Part shown: positions 41,601 through 53,028 of the stretch, in pieces
How positions within the stretch are numbered: the first letter of the stretch is position 1
Layout: every line of letters starts with the position of its first letter
Source of the DNA: Nannochloropsis salina CCMP1776
Taxonomy: Eukaryota; Sar; Eustigmatophyceae; Eustigmatales; Monodopsidaceae
Length of the DNA stretch: 64,000 nucleotides
Direction of reading: 5' to 3'
NCBI GenBank assembly: GCA_004565275.1
Contig: SDOX01000019.1
Location: 368,340 to 432,339, forward strand
Translations under genes and position numbers: made by a program
Notes under the pieces: generated by a model
Seen by the model: only the letters and a program-made list of their open reading frames with translations
What the model was told of the DNA's origin: nothing
Database searches by the model: none

Positions 41601-44600
41601 TGCGCATGTTGTGTTGCTTCTCCAACTGGATTAACCAAATCGGTGAGCGGAAAATTCAGCGGCGGCATTTTTGGCAAAATGAAGGAGGCATGAACATCAA
41701 AGAGCGCCTCGCCATCCTCGGATTTAGCGCCACTTTCGGATTTCAGATGCAGAGCAACGCGGGCACCTGCCACGTAGTCACTCAGTAAATGTCCCCAAAA
41801 GCGTCCACCGTCGTCTGATGTCATATTCAGGTTCGTATCCAACACCACCATGGCTCCACGTGTGGTACGGAAGGCACCAGCCTTGAAAACCCCCAACGGA
41901 CAGGCCCGAATGTCTTTTTGACAAGGCGCGTCATCCGTCAAAAGGGGAGCAAAATGACGGTCACCTTCCTTCACGTATGACGCGTAAACTGCCAAGCGCG
42001 TTGGCGGTATTGACACATCCACAGCCTCGCTCCAAGGCTCAGAAAACACCAATTGTGTCTCTGTAACAATAACATCCAGAAAGGAAGCGGATCGAAACAT
42101 AATCCTGCTCCATGTATCGTTCACCGATTGTTTTAAAAGGGAGGTAGGAGATCTTGCTTCGCCGGGGTGGCCGGTAGACTGGCTGGACGTAGAATTGATA
42201 GCTGTCAAGACATCTACTTTGATTTGAATAGGTGACATCATGTAGGACCAGACGTCGCCAGTACTCACAGGTCGAGCAACTACGTATTTATCGGTAAGAT
42301 CGGACATGATGTCCTCCAACCAAAACATAGCGTCGTAAATGTTGCTGATACGTATAGCTGGGTTGATAAGGAGCATGGACGACGACGTCTTGTCCTTTTC
42401 TAAGGCGGGCAGTGCGAGTGTGAAGAGGGTCCTGAGATCGTCATCCACAACGTCGCCGGCGCTGTATATAATGGATTTGGGCCTCGCCTCGTATAGTGCT
42501 CCGGTTTGGTTCACCGTTAGCGGTGATGATACGTTTCTCACATTTTGCTTTTCGTGCAATGGTGCCAACACCTCCACAGCCAGGGGTGGGACCACAAATG
42601 TGAGGTCGACGATTTCGAAGATGCCAACAGTCATGTTCGCGCGAGCCGTAACATCAACTGGAGTCCCATCAGGCATTCCCGTCGCAAAGTTATCCTCTTC
42701 CAGAATAATCTGTAAGTCCATCGGCGCTTCGGGCGTGCCAAGACTTAAAATCTCCACTTGATTTACGGCCACTTTGCTAGCCGTGCTCGTAATTCTGTCG
42801 AGCACACCTGTGGCCAGACCACGACCTAAATTTACGAACTTGGCAAGATCAGCTATTCCTAATTCCAGCGCTCCACGCGGAAGAAGAGCTTTTGTGCATT
42901 TGTATGTCAAGATTCGGCTTCCCATGGCCCGATTTAAACATGTGCGAGTGTCGAAGAGGCTAAGCCCTGGACAATAAGTTTCAATATCTGAAGCGCACTG
43001 CTCTTTCAAGTCGGCGTGGGGGATCGGTACCCTTTCCTTCAAATTAGGGGCCGTATCAATGAACCCGTTCAGAACTTTTATGCTTAAGGGCAAATGTTTG
43101 GTATAGCTATCGATGAGATCATGCACGGCTTTGGCTTGCGTATTGTCCGATATGAAAACCTCAGCCTCCAAATGAGTTAGCTCTTTGGACAAGAGGAAGT
43201 TGAGCACCGTGACCGTGGCCAGGGCGGTGGAATTACCGTCTGCGAGCACAAAATGCATTGAGCCTCCACGGATATTGAAACGACCTTGAAAGGCCTCCGG
43301 GTAGGTGAAGTTAACGTAAGCAAGCATACCCGTACTGTTGCTATGCTCATACGAAATAGATCTGACTTCTGTGTGCACACGGGGTTTGATATTGCTTTCC
43401 AGAGGAGTGTAGAAGAGACGACCTCCCGTGGCCCCGCCGTGCTGGACGAACCGATCTTCAAGGCTTGCGAGCTTTATGATCACACCGCTTAGAAAGGTTT
43501 GCATGACATTGCCGGGATTTGAAGGTCTAGATCCTATCAAGTCGATATCGAGTTCCTCTAATTGAGAGAGAAAATTGGGAAGAATGGCCTCCACTTTTTC
43601 CACACCCCATGGCGAAAGCTGCGCTTCGGTGAAGAGAAGGATTGTATCCTCCCCTCTGGAAGCGAATTCCGACATGGCCATTTTGCCGAAACTATGCTCG
43701 GGAGGCTTGTTATAGTCATGACCTTCTCGCGGTGGCACGGGTGGTAGCGTGGAATGGAAGGCCTTGAAATGCCCTAATAAATTTGGTCCGGCAAACCCAT
43801 CCATATCAAGCATGGGTAATTCACCTTCCAACGCAAATGGTAGCATGAGGGTCAAATTGACAAAGGAGCGAAGAATCGTGTTGTTCAAGCTAAAAAGGTC
43901 CACTGAATTTACCCGGAACACGTCGGTCAAAGCTCCAATGTTACTGATACTACTGTCGGAGCTGTCCTTTGTGCTGTAATTTGTATTCAAGGACAAGCCG
44001 GCGGGCGGTATCCGCAGCATTGCCTTTCGAAGTTGCGGGCATGTGCTGTCGTTTTGCGACTGAGCCAGATAGATGTACATTGGTTCCTTGCCTAGAAAGC
44101 GTGTGGTGAAATCCCGGGCTGTAGCAGCCTGGCCCGGTGTAGTGTTGCAGAGTCGCAGATCCATGTTCATAGTAAAGGGTTGACCCCCAGAATTTTCCAG
44201 GCTCTGTAATAGGAATTCATGCAATGTCATTTGAAACAATCTGTGATCCTCGTCTAGGTCTTGCCGGTCCCGAAGACCTAAGGTGCTCCCCGGCTTTGTG
44301 GCGTTGTAAAAATACAAGTCCAACGTTGACTTGGGAAAGGTGGCTGCAACCTTGAAGTTACTCAGCCATACATTCACTTTTGGAGAAATGACATACTGCA
44401 TTTCTGAGTCGTAAGCCATCTTTACTTTTTCTACGCGAGTGACGTATGGATAAGGGTTTCCGGGATCCGGATCTTCCATAGGGTAATCTTTGAATTGACA
44501 AATGTATTTGCATACCGCAGCCTTGCATGGCACATGACCGCATGTGAGATAGAAATTGGAGCGGATAGGGACTTTAACATCAATATTAATGGGGGTTTTG

Positions 44601-45289
44601 ACCAAGACTTGGATCCTGGTCGTAATGACCGCCTGAAATTCGACCTCGTTAAGCTGGTAACCGACCATGTAAGCGAGCCTTGTTGTATTTGTGACCTCCA
44701 AGATAGAATCTACAGTCAAGTTTTGTAAACCCCCAGTCAGTATCATGGGGACTAAAGCATCTGCATCAGTGAAGGACAAATCGGCCAAGTGCTCAAGCCC
44801 ATTGGGGCCGCGCAGGGATATATCGATCATAGCAGATTTGACGTGCAGATGCGAGTACACATGAGGTAAGAACGCCGTGGAGACGAGACGTAATGGCATG
44901 CGTTCAAAGGTACAAATATCCTCGAACCTGAGCTCGGCCAATCTGAAGCAAGGGGAGCTGGGCCTCAGACAGGGTAAGAGACGCGCCGCGTCCAGAAGAA
45001 GTACACAGACCACAACCAGGACAGGCACGAACAACAAGAAGAGTGCCACTCCAAGAATTGACCGCCAGCGCGGATGTCCCCACAAGCATGCTGCAGCCCT
45101 TGCACGCACACCAAGCAGGCTTATTGACTGGCTTTCGTCCAAATTGACCTCCTCTCGACAACGACTGAGCCACTGTCCGCCAAACCATCCTTGTAGTTTC
45201 TGCCGCAATGTCTGACGTTCTTCCACGCCACGACCATTTCCTCTTCGCCACTCGCAGTGAATATTATTCGCTTCCCCATTTGAAGACAT
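38633..45289 (-). CDS. Giant single-pass membrane protein with large lumenal/extracellular region
   Basis: An intronless gene of 2218 residues from ATG 45289, among the longest uninterrupted frames here. A cytosolic N-terminus of about 75 residues precedes one membrane span (about 77-100, LGVALFLLFVPVLVVVCVLL). The remaining 2100 residues lack further spans and carry many Asn-x-Ser/Thr sites, fitting a type II protein with a glycosylated lumenal or surface domain. The body looks like repeated beta-rich units with short hydrophobic strands, somewhat like tandem LEA2/DUF3712-type sandwiches in fungal vacuolar proteins. That likeness is tentative. A cysteine cluster near 255-275 (CGHVPCKAAVCKYIC) and a GLG1-like Cys-rich unit near 763-805 (CASDIETYC, then TRTCLNRAMGS) are visible. 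Function unknown. Confidence 0.7.
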   Translation of the reverse strand: MSSNGEANNIHCEWRRGNGRGVEERQTLRQKLQGWFGGQWLSRCREEVNLDESQSISLLGVRARAAACLWGHPRWRSILGVALFLLFVPVLVVVCVLLLDAARLLPCLRPSSPCFRLAELRFEDICTFERMPLRLVSTAFLPHVYSHLHVKSAMIDISLRGPNGLEHLADLSFTDADALVPMILTGGLQNLTVDSILEVTNTTRLAYMVGYQLNEVEFQAVITTRIQVLVKTPINIDVKVPIRSNFYLTCGHVPCKAAVCKYICQFKDYPMEDPDPGNPYPYVTRVEKVKMAYDSEMQYVISPKVNVWLSNFKVAATFPKSTLDLYFYNATKPGSTLGLRDRQDLDEDHRLFQMTLHEFLLQSLENSGGQPFTMNMDLRLCNTTPGQAATARDFTTRFLGKEPMYIYLAQSQNDSTCPQLRKAMLRIPPAGLSLNTNYSTKDSSDSSISNIGALTDVFRVNSVDLFSLNNTILRSFVNLTLMLPFALEGELPMLDMDGFAGPNLLGHFKAFHSTLPPVPPREGHDYNKPPEHSFGKMAMSEFASRGEDTILLFTEAQLSPWGVEKVEAILPNFLSQLEELDIDLIGSRPSNPGNVMQTFLSGVIIKLASLEDRFVQHGGATGGRLFYTPLESNIKPRVHTEVRSISYEHSNSTGMLAYVNFTYPEAFQGRFNIRGGSMHFVLADGNSTALATVTVLNFLLSKELTHLEAEVFISDNTQAKAVHDLIDSYTKHLPLSIKVLNGFIDTAPNLKERVPIPHADLKEQCASDIETYCPGLSLFDTRTCLNRAMGSRILTYKCTKALLPRGALELGIADLAKFVNLGRGLATGVLDRITSTASKVAVNQVEILSLGTPEAPMDLQIILEEDNFATGMPDGTPVDVTARANMTVGIFEIVDLTFVVPPLAVEVLAPLHEKQNVRNVSSPLTVNQTGALYEARPKSIIYSAGDVVDDDLRTLFTLALPALEKDKTSSSMLLINPAIRISNIYDAMFWLEDIMSDLTDKYVVARPVSTGDVWSYMMSPIQIKVDVLTAINSTSSQSTGHPGEARSPTSLLKQSVNDTWSRIMFRSASFLDVIVTETQLVFSEPWSEAVDVSIPPTRLAVYASYVKEGDRHFAPLLTDDAPCQKDIRACPLGVFKAGAFRTTRGAMVVLDTNLNMTSDDGGRFWGHLLSDYVAGARVALHLKSESGAKSEDGEALFDVHASFILPKMPPLNFPLTDLVNPVGEATQHAQQNAGRKLSLGEIWTSLDPFILSVMQPVSVKIETVQLQNFESNPIDPLDPASITLGADLVACSTVTIPGILQVALSIPPLSMHIYKGNITENLISLKNEEGERTPMPSPWASARLSEFVYDSKLGNSSAVDLHVDVLRVKQALDLAEDMLFRGGNVTMTISGTVDPSASLFSRIVSHMSIQVDMYSDEPVVLDIDEQGAEEMSPPVKPSLFEKKATKLTERVFASARVASTPSDLLMVADIVIPQQGNPLVMTLLAGAIDLRLILERVPEATEPLARVSFDPFFLSQERDMQVKMRVAMDMSSVRTLHVLLERLRARKTTEVMLEGIVNNTAPGRFKTSVILTPALTTKLGLFPDDTATFVKVLLDELLRNPMTPFRIDNVAIVGGADGVGSPVSLPCLLKGWCDGDTNLVEEGREIVSTRIQALVSATITDLSNFIGLPKGFFGLSIEIPGADFGILAESISDELGSIIFQPTKLALRDGAAMSFTVLAEINDFYGLQKTVFNLWQRNFTLRLMGGANGRNDVLAAVLRLLPISVEFTAPLPGTEGYIDTLRTLPTVCEDSWRIINTTALNFTALVDLPHLTSPVPLRMDDFVATVYYRDVPIMQARPEDGTFLLGTDKSSDHLYVTSLAAPGGAAFKACHYSSTPELCLLGEALGKILTFGDSGTFKGDILVAYRNPVNVKLTQTIRMPIQLYASERDGNPDEADIVPERVDRSPMPRMPWGEGHLSCSEARELVQDIYINLEDTISSSLRFWETVQLAMKVFMVNIFAFELEIFHLQLTFFFRDLDGVRDTWPSMASYPPSYDYCLLYKAELSTPDFVIAPGKGAWTPLLKPRMDETKLTESLTRLFDEVVGHKRLCADILDSVVSIKLRSTLGDNDVPFSINLPMSIRSISLYGSNACDVKHTGMAHMKDPNAKQVGHIGTGDKANKYHEKNTESGGVTFVNADGSMLRANVQALSNAGREYTMKEDIDSRVRYYNWMNEDLDVI

Positions 45290-46043
45290 TGTCGTGAACT
45301 ACATCGTGTGCGTGAACAAAGATGATGGGAATGGTATTAATCGCTCGATGCGAATTAACACATACACGAGCAGGCTCACAAGATGGTCATCTTACCTCTA
45401 TTTACATAGTCTCATTTAAAGTGGTGATGACTGGTCATTTCTCCATTACACTGATGCTCCTCATGCCTCCGGCCTTTCACTGTTGCTGTGTAAATTTTGT
45501 GTCCTGTGTGGTACGCGTAAATAGAAGGAAGTCTGAATTGCGGTAGTAAGGTGTAAATATAAACTATTTGCGACCGATGCCCATTGGGTGGCAAAACCCC
45601 CTTCAATCCTTACTTCACGACGGCAAGAGAGATTTTAAACATCACACACTTGGGCAAGCCGCTCGACATATCTTGATGACATGAAGAGGAAAAGTTAATT
45701 TCCCGGCAGCCAAGACTTTCGTTTCGGGCCCACAGACTTTGAATTTCGAATTCGAGCGTTAAGCGCGTAGACCATAACCTCCTGCCCCCCCCCCCGACGT
45801 GCTCGTTGGAAAAACAAAGACCACCGCAAACCGTTCCAACTTGTCTTGCTGCTTTGGTAACTTTCCTAATATTCTTTAGTCGGGTGTCCTATGTGATATT
45901 CTCCATTCGCTTAAAGTCCACCAACCGTCCTCACTTCCCTCGCCGAGAAGATCGAAGAGCGGTTTTAGCACCAAACTTCCTCATCCTACCATAGCGCTCT
46001 GCTTTTTCAACGGCTTATGTGCATGTATTCAACATACCAGTCG
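45290..46043. other. Intergenic region between two giant minus-strand genes
   Basis: 754 bp holding the promoter side of the 2218-residue gene and the 3' flank of the PHD gene. It contains an 11-base C run. No gene is seen. Confidence 0.4.
45785..45795. repeat. Poly-C tract (11 bases)
   Basis: A homopolymer of eleven C in otherwise AT-richer intergenic DNA. Its length may be unstable or a sequencing artefact. Confidence 0.6.
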
Positions 46044-49000
46044 TCAGCCATTTTTCTTTTGCCCGCCACTACCACCCGATCCGGAAGCGGCGATGCCGCT
46101 GAAGACGAAATCGTCTCGTTGAAGCCTGCTGTGAGGTTTGCGTACACGACCGCGCTTACTTGATGTGACTGCTTTGCTGGACTCTTGGGAGGACACCGAG
46201 ACTGCACTGGCCCCACCAACACTAGAAGGTGCTGGATTTTTATCCAGGTCTCCCATCGTCCCGAGGCTATCCAAATCGACACCTGTGAGAGTCCTTCCAG
46301 TGCGGTCAATCGATGGCCCCTTGCGCTTTGCTTTCAGTTTGTTGCCCTTGCTAGTGTGGCTGGTGCTAGCACCATTGCTACCTCCTGTTCCAGCCTTTGA
46401 CCCAAGACTGCTAGGACTAGGCCTCTGCTTCTTCTTGAAGACGCCCTCCGCCCCCCCAGATAAATGGCGGCGGCTTTCTGCAGCGCCCCCCATCCCGAGC
46501 TTTTTTCGCTTCATTGACGGGGCCAATGGCAAAAGATACATATCTACATGGTTGGAGGCTTCGTCTAGCGAGGATAATTTTTTCTTACACGGGAAGATGC
46601 CCTCGAGGCTGCCCTTGTCGGCCATGAATATCTCCTCATCTTGATCAAGTAGATTCATCCCTTCGGCCCCTCCTCCACCACCGCCTCCAATCCCGCTTAA
46701 GATTATATCGGAAATTGCTTCCTCCTCCTCCTCATCCACCTCAGCTAAGAGCGATTCCGGATCAGGGGCACGGTAGGGCGGATAAGGATAAGGGATGCTC
46801 TTGAGCTGCGAGCAGTTGACGCACTGGTACTCGGTTCGCCGGTCCAAATCCTCCGCTCGGATTTGAACACATCTCCCGTGGAACCACTCGTTGCAGGAAA
46901 TGCACTGCACCATGAACAAGCCGTCATAAAATCCGCGGCAGTGGCAATACCGCTTCTCCGGTACTTCTTCTGCAAGCATGGCCTCTAACCGCCGCTCGAG
47001 GAGAAGGCGCACAGGAATATTGCGCTTCTCCTGAATCAACTCCCGAAGCCGTGCAACGTTGATAACTGCTTGATCGCCGTTTATCCAGCCCTGTTGCAAG
47101 ATGGGTTTGGCCTTATAAATCCACTCCAGGGCGCGCCTAACGAGGTTGTTTAGCATGACCTGCAGGGGCTCATTGTGTATGCCGACGGATTGCATCTCCG
47201 CCGTGAGCGCCTGGAGAGGAACCAGACTGGGTCGACGCCGGAGTTGGCAGATGAGGCGCGCACCCCAAAAGACGACACTCAAGTTCCAAATAACCTCCTT
47301 GACGTCCGCACATTTATCAACATCTAAGTCTCCTTTAGCAAGGCGGATTACCTCCACCAACACGCTACCCTTCACTAGTTTCGAGGTGCCCAGGGTCCTC
47401 ACTTCCTCGGCGTTCCGATCTGCGCACATCATGACAGCGTGCAAAAGCCGCTTCATCCATGCTTTGACCTTTCCAGTCGTCAACTCGACCGCCCGCGCAT
47501 AATGCTCATCTAGCACGCCGCCAACACCGCCTCCTCCCATACCATACAGTGATGTCTGCATCATGGGCTGACCGTGTGGTAAAATGGGGCCCAAAGGGGT
47601 GGCGTTCGGGACCGCGATCCATTTCGAAACAATGACCATTGTCTTGGCGAGCGCATCCCGCATGTGCCAACGAACTAAACATCGCGGGCAGCACCATCCA
47701 CGTCGCTCCCAGTCGACTGCATCCGCTTCCCGAATATCGAAACATCGTTGATGGTATTTCTCGCCGCATTCTGTGCACCGTATTAGGGGGCCATCGACCA
47801 TTTGCCGACAAAAACAGCAGCGAATAATCCTGTGAAGCACCCTTTCATATTCCTCACCTAAATTCACTCGGATTTCTTTAGCTTCTTCGGCAAGAACCAT
47901 CATTTCATCTAGCTCTTCTGGTCTAGTTTTTTGGCAACGCGCAATCCATCGTTGCCCACTCGCAAGGTGCTTTCGCAAAGCCTTTATCTCCTCTATATAA
48001 ACCTTGCATTTATCCCCTTCTGTTATGAGAGATTTCAAAGCCAAAAGCTCTAGTTTCGCAGTTTCGCCACCCTCAAGTGCAGCAGTGGCTCGACTCAATA
48101 TGTTCTTTCCACGTTCTACCTCGGCTCGCACACGGTTGACCAGCTCCATCTCAAAATCCCATGGAAGTGTCTCCGCAAGAAGCTCCTCCATCACGTCTAG
48201 ACGCACCTTCTCACCGCCCGGGCTTAAAAGACGAGTAGCACGCTTGGACCATTCCCTACTTGTCTCCCAGATTTGGCGCAATATCTTGGTCTTATCCCAC
48301 CAGAAAAACATCATCTCCATTAGCACCTCGTCACATTTTCCGTGGCTTCGTATCAAAACCTTCTTCATCTTTTGCTTCAACCGCCGCTTCTTCACTTCCC
48401 CTTGCTCCGTCACGTACACTTCAAACTCCTTGGTACTTGTTTTCGCCGCGACACTGCCCTTCTGATCACCTTCTTTTGTACTCTTTACATCCCCCCCACA
48501 AAGGAGATCCGAGTCAGGAGCAGATATGTCGCCCGCTTCTGCCGATGTGCTCCTTTCATCGCACGCCACGCCTGCCTTAGAAGAATAGCTGAGCAAGGAA
48601 GGGGAGGCAGTATTCAAGGCTCCATCCCCATCAACTGCACTTTGAGACCCTTTCGATGCAACTGATGACTGCTGACAATCCGAGGCACAGCAAGCAGCGT
48701 CGTCGTCTACCACCTCTGCGTACAACAATTCCATTCCATCATTCATAACGTCGGCAATCTCAGCTAAACAAATATCCGTGACGGTGGCTTTCGGATCCAC
48801 AAACTCCAGTAAATCGATGGCGTTCGAAGCCCATTGATGTGCTTTCAGATGCCGGGAGATCATGTCGTCTTCTAACGAATCGATACCCACGTCACTCGTC
48901 TGCTCCAACAAAGTTTCCAGGCGCTTTACACAATTCTCGTGGGACTCGTTGAAGACATCGTCTTCATCGACCTCAGGAACGTCACTTCTGTCGCCATTCC

Positions 49001-52000
49001 TCCCATCTTTCACATCTTTCAGCTTGTACGCCTTACTCTCTCGCAATCCCTCCTGTGCCACGTCCAACAATTCGGCTTGAACTTCATCTTGCCATTTGAG
49101 AGTCGTCTCCAGCCGCTCAGTTATCTCTTCCACCTCTTCCGACACATCGACCGGAAACGCCTTGCCCTCATCTATCAGATCGCGTACATCCTGCACAGAG
49201 ACCTTCAGACGCATCCCTCGACGCTTGCTCGTCCGCTTCGGACAAACGACGCCCAGCTGATCCAACCAAAGCTGTACACGTTGTAGTAAGGCTTTCAGAC
49301 TTTCTGCTTCGGGCAGCTCCACGCCTATTTCCGACGCTTCGCCCACACATTCTGTGAGGGCCTCCTGGTGCACTTTTGGGCCTTCAAATATGCAGACACC
49401 CTCTTCTCCAGCTGAGCTTGAAGCATCCTCATCCAGATTGGGATCGACATCACATTTCCCCCCCGTGTCCTCTACCTCCTCGTTGTCTCTTCCATCGGCA
49501 GTATTATCATACAGCTGTGCACTTTTATGCCCGCTTTCTCCCGAGGCTGCGTCCGCAACCGACGTATCAGCCTCCCCATCACGTTTTTCCTCTGCTAGAG
49601 AAAATTCGGTGCGCGACCGGATGCCGCACAACTTCAAAATTCCTGACGAGGATTCAAGCCATCGCTTCGCTTTAGCAAGAGCTTCTTCCAGGGGCCTCAT
49701 CTGCTCAGATAGGTCGACCGGGACATCTCCAGCTAGCTGGAGCAAATGCAACACTTTACGCACTGTCACACCCTTGCGAAGGCCGAGTCCATTTGAGTTC
49801 ACGCAAGTGCGAAAGATCTTCAACCAGGATTGAGCCCCCTGAAGTCGACGCCGTGCCTCGATCTCCTGTGGTAGCCGCCAAGCTTTCTTGTCTTGCGCCG
49901 CTATAGGTAGGCGCGCTCGCAACCCTGCTGCCTCTGCCACAAGCTTTTCAAGGGTCTTAACGGTCACCTGTGACCCGTCCAGACGCGGCTGTACGCGCAA
50001 ACCCCATCGTCGGGCTTCAATCTCGGCTGCCAATATCTTGTATTCATCCATTTCAACGGGAATATCGTCCGCCTCGCACAGGAGAGCTTGCAGGGACTGC
50101 AGACCAGCCTCGTCAGTCGATTCCTCAAGAGCCTCCCGGACGCGTTGAAGCCAGGTCTCGGCCGTGTCTAAAACTCCGGCGATGTCATCGAGCTCCTTGA
50201 CGTCAACCCGAATACCCGCGCCTTCGCTCAAAAGGGTTCTCGCTGCAGAGTAGTCAACCTTTCCGGCATCACCGGCGTTGCTACGAGTTTTGTTCTTTCG
50301 CGGAAGAGCCTTGCGCACCTTCTCAACCCAGTGATGCGCCTGTTCCACCTTCCCTCGAATTTCCTCGCATGTGTCGCTTAAATTTACAGGAATGGTGTTG
50401 GCTTCCTCAAGAAGACTCTGCAATTTCCGCAGGTCTGGTGTCTCTGAAACTGCCACTTTTGCTTCGCTGATCCAGCCCTCCGTGCGCGCGATCACCGCCT
50501 TTAGCATATCTAGCTCTGGAAACTGAAGCTGTACCTCTTTAGCCCGCTCCAAGACAGCTCCCAAAGCTGCCAACGTCTGACACTCAGCCATACTTCGACC
50601 CATCCTCGCGGGGATGAGGGAGAGAATCTCCTCTGCCAAGGCCCTGCAATCTTTCACTTTCGCCTCTAGTATTTTTCTAGTATCGAAACGCAGAGGTAAA
50701 CCATCTGCCGTTGTAATGAGATTCTCTGCCTCTGGCAAAGAATGTTTACGCAAATCTTGTAATGATTTCTTCGCTTTAGCCTCCCACTGCTTTGCGTCTG
50801 TAATGATCTGAGCGAGTTGGACCTCTTCCTGTACGAACGTAAGAAAATGCGGGTAAGTCGGGTCAAGCCTGGAGAGATAATGAAAGCATGGGAAGTGCGA
50901 TGGAAGCGGGACAAAGGCAGGATGCGATAGCACTTACCCTTAGCAAAATTGGCTGCTGTCGGAGCTCCTCAAGAAGGGCATTCAGCTCATCTATAGAGCT
51001 ACTTGGGGCAGCGGTGGTATTCAATGCATCGTGTACCTTGGCCACAAATTTCCTCGAGGTCGCCAATACTTCTTTAAGCCCTCCGAATGACTTGTCCAAC
51101 TCCTTGGAAAGCGAGTCTATGAATATATGTGGTAAGGGGTCGTTTGAATTAAAACACGCCCTGTCAAGAAATGTCACATGAAATGAATTAAAAAACCAGA
51201 CCTCCGAGAGGAAGATCCACATTTGGCAAAGTCGCGATTTCTTGGACGATGGTCAAAATGTCTGATTGACGCGGCCGATCTGACACAGAAGTCGGTGCAC
51301 AGGCTGAGGTAACCTTTCCTCCATCGCCATTCAGATTAAGATTGCTGCCGCTGCTACCTTTTTTCCTGCACGCTTCAACAGCACGCCAAAGCGAAGATGC
51401 ACGTTCCACCAGGACCGCGTATTGCTTACGAGTTTCTGTTTTGTCCGCAGACCGCTTCTTTTTTTCGCGGCTGGAGCCGGAGAGGGAATGCGCATGGCAA
51501 TAGAGCGTTAGAGGGACGAAGCTAAGCATTACAACGCTATGCCATACAAATCGCACCACCAAGCCACACACCTCTCAACCGGCCCGTCTTCATCCTCGCC
51601 TAAGCACTCTTGTTGCTCTGGCTTTCCCCCGTGGCCGCCATCTTCTTCAGTGCTCGATCCCCTGGCCGCCCAGGTTGCTCTGTCGGGATAGGAGTATGCG
51701 TACGGGTACTGTGCTGGCCGAGCCCCTCGCGAGTAGCCTATCGACGGGACGCCCCCAGAGGAGAAGGATCCCACCAAAGTGGTGCGGTCACGACGATCCA
51801 GGGCCGCAGCGGAGGCGCCAGATTGATAAAGTGTGTCCAGCGCATGAAGGAACTTGTATTCTGTGAGGGGGTCATGAAGACGAGGGCAAGCGAAATGGTG
51901 CCATCCCCAAGGGCTATGAAAAAACAACACGAATCAACATGCGAGTGACATCAAGATATATTGCAGCAGAACGCACCCTTTCCCATTCCAAGCTCTGACA

Positions 52001-53028
52001 TCAGACTGAGCGATGCCCTGTCCACGCCGTAGTTTCGCTGATACAAGTAGAATAGAGCCCGCTCGTCAGCCTCCAGTGGAATAAGACCTCCCGCGTCCTG
52101 ACTTTGCTCTCCTGTTCCTGCAGCCTTCGCCGCCTCCTTCGCCGAGACGAGGGGTACGCCACTGCTTGAGACTCCGCGGCGTCGCCAGGGCGGGGCCTGG
52201 CGGTCTTGAGAGTGAGAGGTCTGCTCGAGCAGGCCACGCGTCATGATCAAATAATTGTCTACCTCTTCCTCCGGGAGCGTAGAGGGCATCCAGATCAAGC
52301 CATCACGTAGGGAGAATTGATGCGGTCGCAAGTCACGAGAGTCAGCGTCATTCTCCGGGACAGGCTCTCGTCCGCTCTTTTTCGAGATGAGACCCGTCGA
52401 GGTCCGCGTCCGGTGCTCATGATTAACCTACAAAAAAGTGGAGAAGGAGAAGCCATTACGTAGAGACAGTAACAGGCTCCAGCAAGTTGCTCCACAGAGA
52501 ACCAAATCGCATGTCGCAGTGCGAGGTAGGACATGGGAGCGCGAGATCGAAAACGAAAGGGGAGTCAGCGCGAAGTCTCGTCCCGGGAGCGTGTTGTAAG
52601 TTGCTGAGAGTTGCTATCAAGACACCTACCTCAGAGCCTAGGGAAGGGACAATGGCCTGAAAGGAGTCTCCCAGGCGTGGGGGACGGGACGCGTATTTCT
52701 TCTTCTCCGGGGCAGACGAGGCAGTCGAATCAGTTAGAGGCTGGGCTTGCGACCCCGTCGGGTCTACCATAGATATTTCAGCCTCCGTCTTTATCTCTGG
52801 CGCGTGGTTGACATTTGCTTGCCCATCGTTTGCCGGCAAGAAAGGAGACTGCGACTGTGAAGAGGGCAACAAGGCATCCGATATTTTCTCAGGCTCCGAC
52901 TGCAACCCTACGTCATTCTGCGCCACATCCATGTCGACAGGCGCGGCCGACACCGCGGACGCCTGTGAAATCGCGTTCTCGATAGATTCTATGCTGGCTG
53001 TGGTCCGTGCGTCCGTGAGATCCTCCAT
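46044..53028 (-). CDS. ELM2 - PLU-1 repeat - double PHD chromatin protein (no JmjC seen)
   Basis: Six exons (53028-52630, 52427-51977, 51860-51572, 51470-51202, 51116-50938, 50828-46044), with GT-AG introns of 85-202 bp in matching phases, give 2123 residues. An ELM2 domain spans about 116-278 (GDSFQAIVPSL, LIWMPSTLPEEEVDNYL, RNYGVDRASL). From about 385 to 1500 the sequence is helical with repeated L-LL-EA-IPV and A-W-V-L patterns, as in the PLU-1 region of KDM5 demethylases. A PHD finger lies near 1526-1575 (CCFCRQMVDGPLIRCTECGE). A second near 1821-1868 (YCHCRGFYDGLFMVQC, NEWFHGRC) resembles the C-terminal H3K4me-reading PHD of KDM5. JmjN, ARID and JmjC are absent. A nuclear histone-reading scaffold is likely. 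The C-terminus is basic and of low complexity. Confidence 0.78.

Noticed and set aside
51861-51905. Extension of the ELM2-PHD exon 3 to an earlier acceptor, which would add a tryptophan-rich SANT-like start
   Set aside because: That acceptor is out of phase with the preceding donor. The acceptor ending at 51861 restores the frame.
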